Positions 61,746-64,000 of a stretch of 64,000 bases of DNA are shown in pieces. A model generated the notes under the pieces. That model ran no database searches, was not told where the DNA came from, and saw only the letters and a program-made list of their open reading frames with translations. The position numbers were made by a program, and so were the translations under genes. How positions within the stretch are numbered: position 1 is the stretch's first letter; each line of letters starts with the position of its first letter. This stretch comes from Streptomyces sp. CB02261 (GTDB taxonomy: Bacteria > Actinomycetota > Actinomycetes > Streptomycetales > Streptomycetaceae): contig NZ_LIVX01000007.1 of assembly GCF_001905665.1 (NCBI RefSeq), positions 1 to 64,000 of the forward strand, given 5' to 3'.

Positions 61746-62915
61746 ATGCGCGACGCCGTCATCGTCGAAGCCGTCCGGACCCCGATAGGAAAGGGCAAGG
61801 CGGGCGGAGCCCTGTCCCACGTCCACCCCGTCGCCCTCCTCTCCCACACCCTGCGCGCCCTCGTCGAACGCAGCGGCATCGACCCCGCCCTCGTCGACGA
61901 CGTGATCGGCGGTACCGTCGACCAGGTCGGCGAGCAGGCCATGAACACCACCCGCTACGCCTGGCTCGGCGCCGGATTCCCCGAGTCCGTGCCCGCCACC
62001 ACCGTCGACCGGCAGTGCGGCTCCTCCCAGCAGGCCGTCCACTTCGCCGCCCAGGGCGTGATCTCCGGGGCGTACGACATCGCCGTCGCCTGCGGGGTGG
62101 AGTCCATGAGCCGGGTGCCCATGTGGTCCAACGTGCCGCCCGGCGCCGACCCCTTCGGCCCGGGCGTCGCCGAGCGCTACCCCGAGGGCCTCGTGCCGCA
62201 GGGCGTCAGCGCCGAACTCATCGCAGCGAAGTGGTCGATCGGCCGTGAGGCCATGGACGCCTTCGCCACCACGTCGCACACCAGGGCGGCCCGCGCCTGG
62301 GCGGCCGGACTCTTCGACGCCGAGGTCGCCCCGTACGAGGACGTCCGCCGCGACGAGTCGGTGCGGCCCGCCACCACCCCCGAGGTCCTCGCCGGGCTCC
62401 GGCCCTCCTTCGAGGACCCCGGCTTCGCCGCCCGCTTCCCGCAGATCGACTGGTCCGTCACCGCCGGGAACAGCAGCCCCGTCAACGACGGCGCGTCCGC
62501 CGTCCTCGTCATGGCGGCCGACACCGCGAGGAGCCTCGGCCTGCGGCCCCTCGCCCGGCTGCACAGCTTCGCCGTCACCGGCTCCGACCCGCTGCTGATG
62601 CTCACCGGTGTCATCCCGGCCACCGAGAAGGTCCTGCGCCGCGCGGGCCTCTCCCTCTCCGACATCGACCTCTTCGAGATCAACGAGGCCTTCGCCAGTG
62701 TCGTCCTCGCCTGGCAGCAGGAGACCGGCGCCGACCCTGCCAGGGTCAACGTCCACGGCGGCGCCATCGCCCTCGGCCACCCCCTCGGCGCCAGCGGCAC
62801 CCGCCTGACCACCACCCTCGTCCACGCGCTGCGCGCCAGGGGCGCCCGCTACGGCCTCCAGGCGATGTGCGAGGCGGGCGGCCTCGCCAACGCGATGATC
62901 GTCGAGGCGCTCTGA
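61746..62915 (+). CDS. acetyl-CoA acetyltransferase/thiolase
   Basis: The 389-residue thiolase has catalytic C91 (DRQCGSSQQAV), His in ALGHPLGASGT and second Cys in MCEAGGLANAM, with EINEAFASV. It performs thiolysis or condensation of acyl-CoA in fatty acid degradation or steroid-type pathways; the specific pathway is unclear. ATG61746 follows CAGGAG. It is divergent from HxlR. The gene stops 17 nt from the convergent VTT gene. Confidence 0.93.
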   Translation: MRDAVIVEAVRTPIGKGKAGGALSHVHPVALLSHTLRALVERSGIDPALVDDVIGGTVDQVGEQAMNTTRYAWLGAGFPESVPATTVDRQCGSSQQAVHFAAQGVISGAYDIAVACGVESMSRVPMWSNVPPGADPFGPGVAERYPEGLVPQGVSAELIAAKWSIGREAMDAFATTSHTRAARAWAAGLFDAEVAPYEDVRRDESVRPATTPEVLAGLRPSFEDPGFAARFPQIDWSVTAGNSSPVNDGASAVLVMAADTARSLGLRPLARLHSFAVTGSDPLLMLTGVIPATEKVLRRAGLSLSDIDLFEINEAFASVVLAWQQETGADPARVNVHGGAIALGHPLGASGTRLTTTLVHALRARGARYGLQAMCEAGGLANAMIVEAL

Positions 62916-62932
62916 CTCCGACGAGGCCGCTC

Positions 62933-63712
62933 CTAGCGGACGCCGCCCACCGGCTCCGGCACGCCGTCCGGCTCCGGCACGCCGTCCCCGGCCGGGGCGG
63001 GGGACGGGGCCGGAGCCCGCAGACCGTGCCGCTTGCGCCAGGCCACCACCGCGGCGGCCACGCCCGACAGCACGATGAAGCCCGCGGAGAAGAGGAAGGC
63101 CGGCGAGCCCGGCGAGCCGGCCTGGGCGCCCGCCACCACGTACGCCGCCGTGTTGGGCACCGAGCCGAGCGCCGTCGCCAGGAGGAACGGCAGGTACCCC
63201 ATCCGGGAGACCGCCGCGCAGTAGTTGGCCGCCGCGAACGGCACCCCCGGGAACAGCCGGATAGCCAGCATCGAACGGAACCCGTGCCGGCTCAACTGCC
63301 CGTCCGCCGCCGTCAGCCAGCGCCCCCGCAGCAGCGGCCGCAGCGCGTCCTGCCCCAGGAACCGGCCGAGGGTGAACGCGATCCCGGCGCCCAGGACCGT
63401 CCCCGCCACCGCCGCCGTCAGCCCCGCCGCGGAACCGAACAGCGCGCCCGCCGCCAGATTGAGCACCGGCCGCGGGACGAACGCCGCCGTGCACACCCCG
63501 TACGCCAGGCCGAAGAGCAGCACCGCCCCGGGGCCGCTCGTCCGTGGCGGCCAGCCGGAGGCCAGGAACCGCTGCGGCTCGTACGACACCACGAGGGCAG
63601 CCGCCGTGAGCAGCAGCAGGGCGAGTAGGGAGAGCCGCGCGCGGGGGGAGAACAGGGCCCGGGAGCAGCGGACGGCGAGGGAGCCCGGCGGCCGGGGCAC
63701 GGGAGCGAGCAT
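62933..63712 (-). CDS. VTT/TVP38-type membrane protein
   Basis: The 259-residue membrane protein has five to six helices and the VTT motif region (AGALFGSAAGLTAAVAGTVL; IRLFPGVPFAAANYCAAVSR). VTT/DedA-like proteins transport or scramble lipids such as undecaprenyl phosphate; that is inferred. The C-terminal tail repeats DGVPEP, from an 18-bp tandem repeat at 62951-62986. Divergent from the AlkD-like gene. Confidence 0.88.
   Translation of the reverse strand: MLAPVPRPPGSLAVRCSRALFSPRARLSLLALLLLTAAALVVSYEPQRFLASGWPPRTSGPGAVLLFGLAYGVCTAAFVPRPVLNLAAGALFGSAAGLTAAVAGTVLGAGIAFTLGRFLGQDALRPLLRGRWLTAADGQLSRHGFRSMLAIRLFPGVPFAAANYCAAVSRMGYLPFLLATALGSVPNTAAYVVAGAQAGSPGSPAFLFSAGFIVLSGVAAAVVAWRKRHGLRAPAPSPAPAGDGVPEPDGVPEPVGGVR
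62951..62986. repeat. 18-bp tandem repeat, two units
   Basis: Two perfect copies of CGGCTCCGGCACGCCGTC encode DGVPEP twice at the C-terminus of the VTT protein (minus strand). It is a coding duplication. Confidence 0.9.
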
Positions 63713-63724
63713 TCGGGGAGAGTA

Positions 63725-63743
63725 ACGGACGCGTCCGTATGAT
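63725..63743 (+). promoter_or_regulatory. palindrome and -10 box upstream of the AlkD-like gene
   Basis: ACGGACGCGTCCGT (63725-63738) is a perfect 14-bp palindrome between divergent genes. TATGAT (63738-63743) overlaps its end and is a near-consensus -10; no clear -35 is present, so a regulator or activator site is likely. Confidence 0.5.
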
Positions 63744-63806
63744 CGCCGTAATGTGCGTCATGTCCCTCCGGGCCGGGCCCCGGACGACCTCAGGGCAGGG
63801 AGACCC

Positions 63807-64000
63807 ATGACCGACATCGCGCCGCCGGACACCGGCTCCGGAGACGTGCCCCGCAGCGCCCTCGCCGACACCGTCCTCGACCGGCTCACCACCGTCTACC
63901 CGGCCGCCGGAAACCCCTTCCGGGCGCAGGAGATGGTCGCGTACATGAAGGGCGTCGCCCCCTTCCTCGGCGTCCGCACCCCCGAGCGCCGGATCCTGTC
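63807..64000 (+). CDS. DNA alkylation repair enzyme (AlkD-like), partial at window end
   Basis: The 64 visible residues plus part of the next codon begin MTDIAPPDTGSGDVPRSALA and include NPFRAQEMVAYMKGVAPFLG and VRTPERRIL, the start of the HEAT-repeat AlkC/AlkD DNA glycosylase family that excises alkylated bases. ATG63807 follows CAGGGAG. The frame is open to the window edge, so the gene continues beyond it. Confidence 0.8.
   Translation, partial: MTDIAPPDTGSGDVPRSALADTVLDRLTTVYPAAGNPFRAQEMVAYMKGVAPFLGVRTPERRIL

Overview
The window is a high-GC (about 72%) actinobacterial chromosome segment that looks like the core of a Streptomyces genome. The signs are GC-rich third positions, many GTG starts, leaderless starts 6-7 nt after TANNNT boxes, ECF sigma factors and Tat/lipoprotein signals. 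From memory, the gene order follows the S. coelicolor SCO1389-to-SCO1336 neighbourhood (Cls, ManC, DUF881/Sbp, GarA, FtsR, DinB, gcvP, then later Lnt2). No rRNA, tRNA, CRISPR array, phage or insertion sequence was seen.

Region 1 (1-14.2 kb) is a conserved envelope, division and central-metabolism block. It holds a cardiolipin-synthase-type CDP-alcohol phosphatidyltransferase, a GDP-mannose pyrophosphorylase with a fused mutase-like half, two DUF881 proteins around a small basic membrane protein, the FHA regulator GarA, the MerR-like FtsR, a DUF151 nuclease, a second MerR protein, DNA polymerase IV, a PRC-barrel protein, and gcvP behind a tandem glycine riboswitch.

Region 2 (14.2-30.7 kb) holds small metabolic, transport and regulatory units: a GCS2-type ligase, a CPBP protease, PhzF, PadR, a stand-alone Clp N-domain protein, three EamA exporters (one behind an apparent leaderless 11-codon upstream ORF), a MocR regulator divergent from an FMN-binding protein, LysR divergent from an EamA exporter, a catalytically degenerate isochorismatase, a Rieske lipoprotein and a truncated phosphotransferase remnant.

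Region 3 (30.7-43.7 kb) is the stress and light part. MarR-MMPL-SigK-RskA lie on one strand. A likely light regulon follows: a LitS-type ECF sigma factor, a B12-binding LitR/CarH-type MerR regulator, a photolyase, an NmrA/DUF2867 oxidoreductase and the cobinamide-salvage amidohydrolase CbiZ. An identical 23-bp site lies upstream of both litS and litR. A sortase, a hydrolase and a fasciclin lipoprotein are interspersed.

Region 4 (43.7-64 kb) has a STAS protein coupled to a 37-residue membrane protein, a large sigma-like membrane fusion, a caspase-family protease, a HipA-like kinase coupled to DUF3037, two SDR genes, a peptide-binding lipoprotein, uracil-DNA glycosylase, a TetR/FAD-monooxygenase pair with twin operators, Lnt, UppP, an HxlR/thiolase divergon, a VTT membrane protein and the start of an AlkD-like gene cut by the window end.
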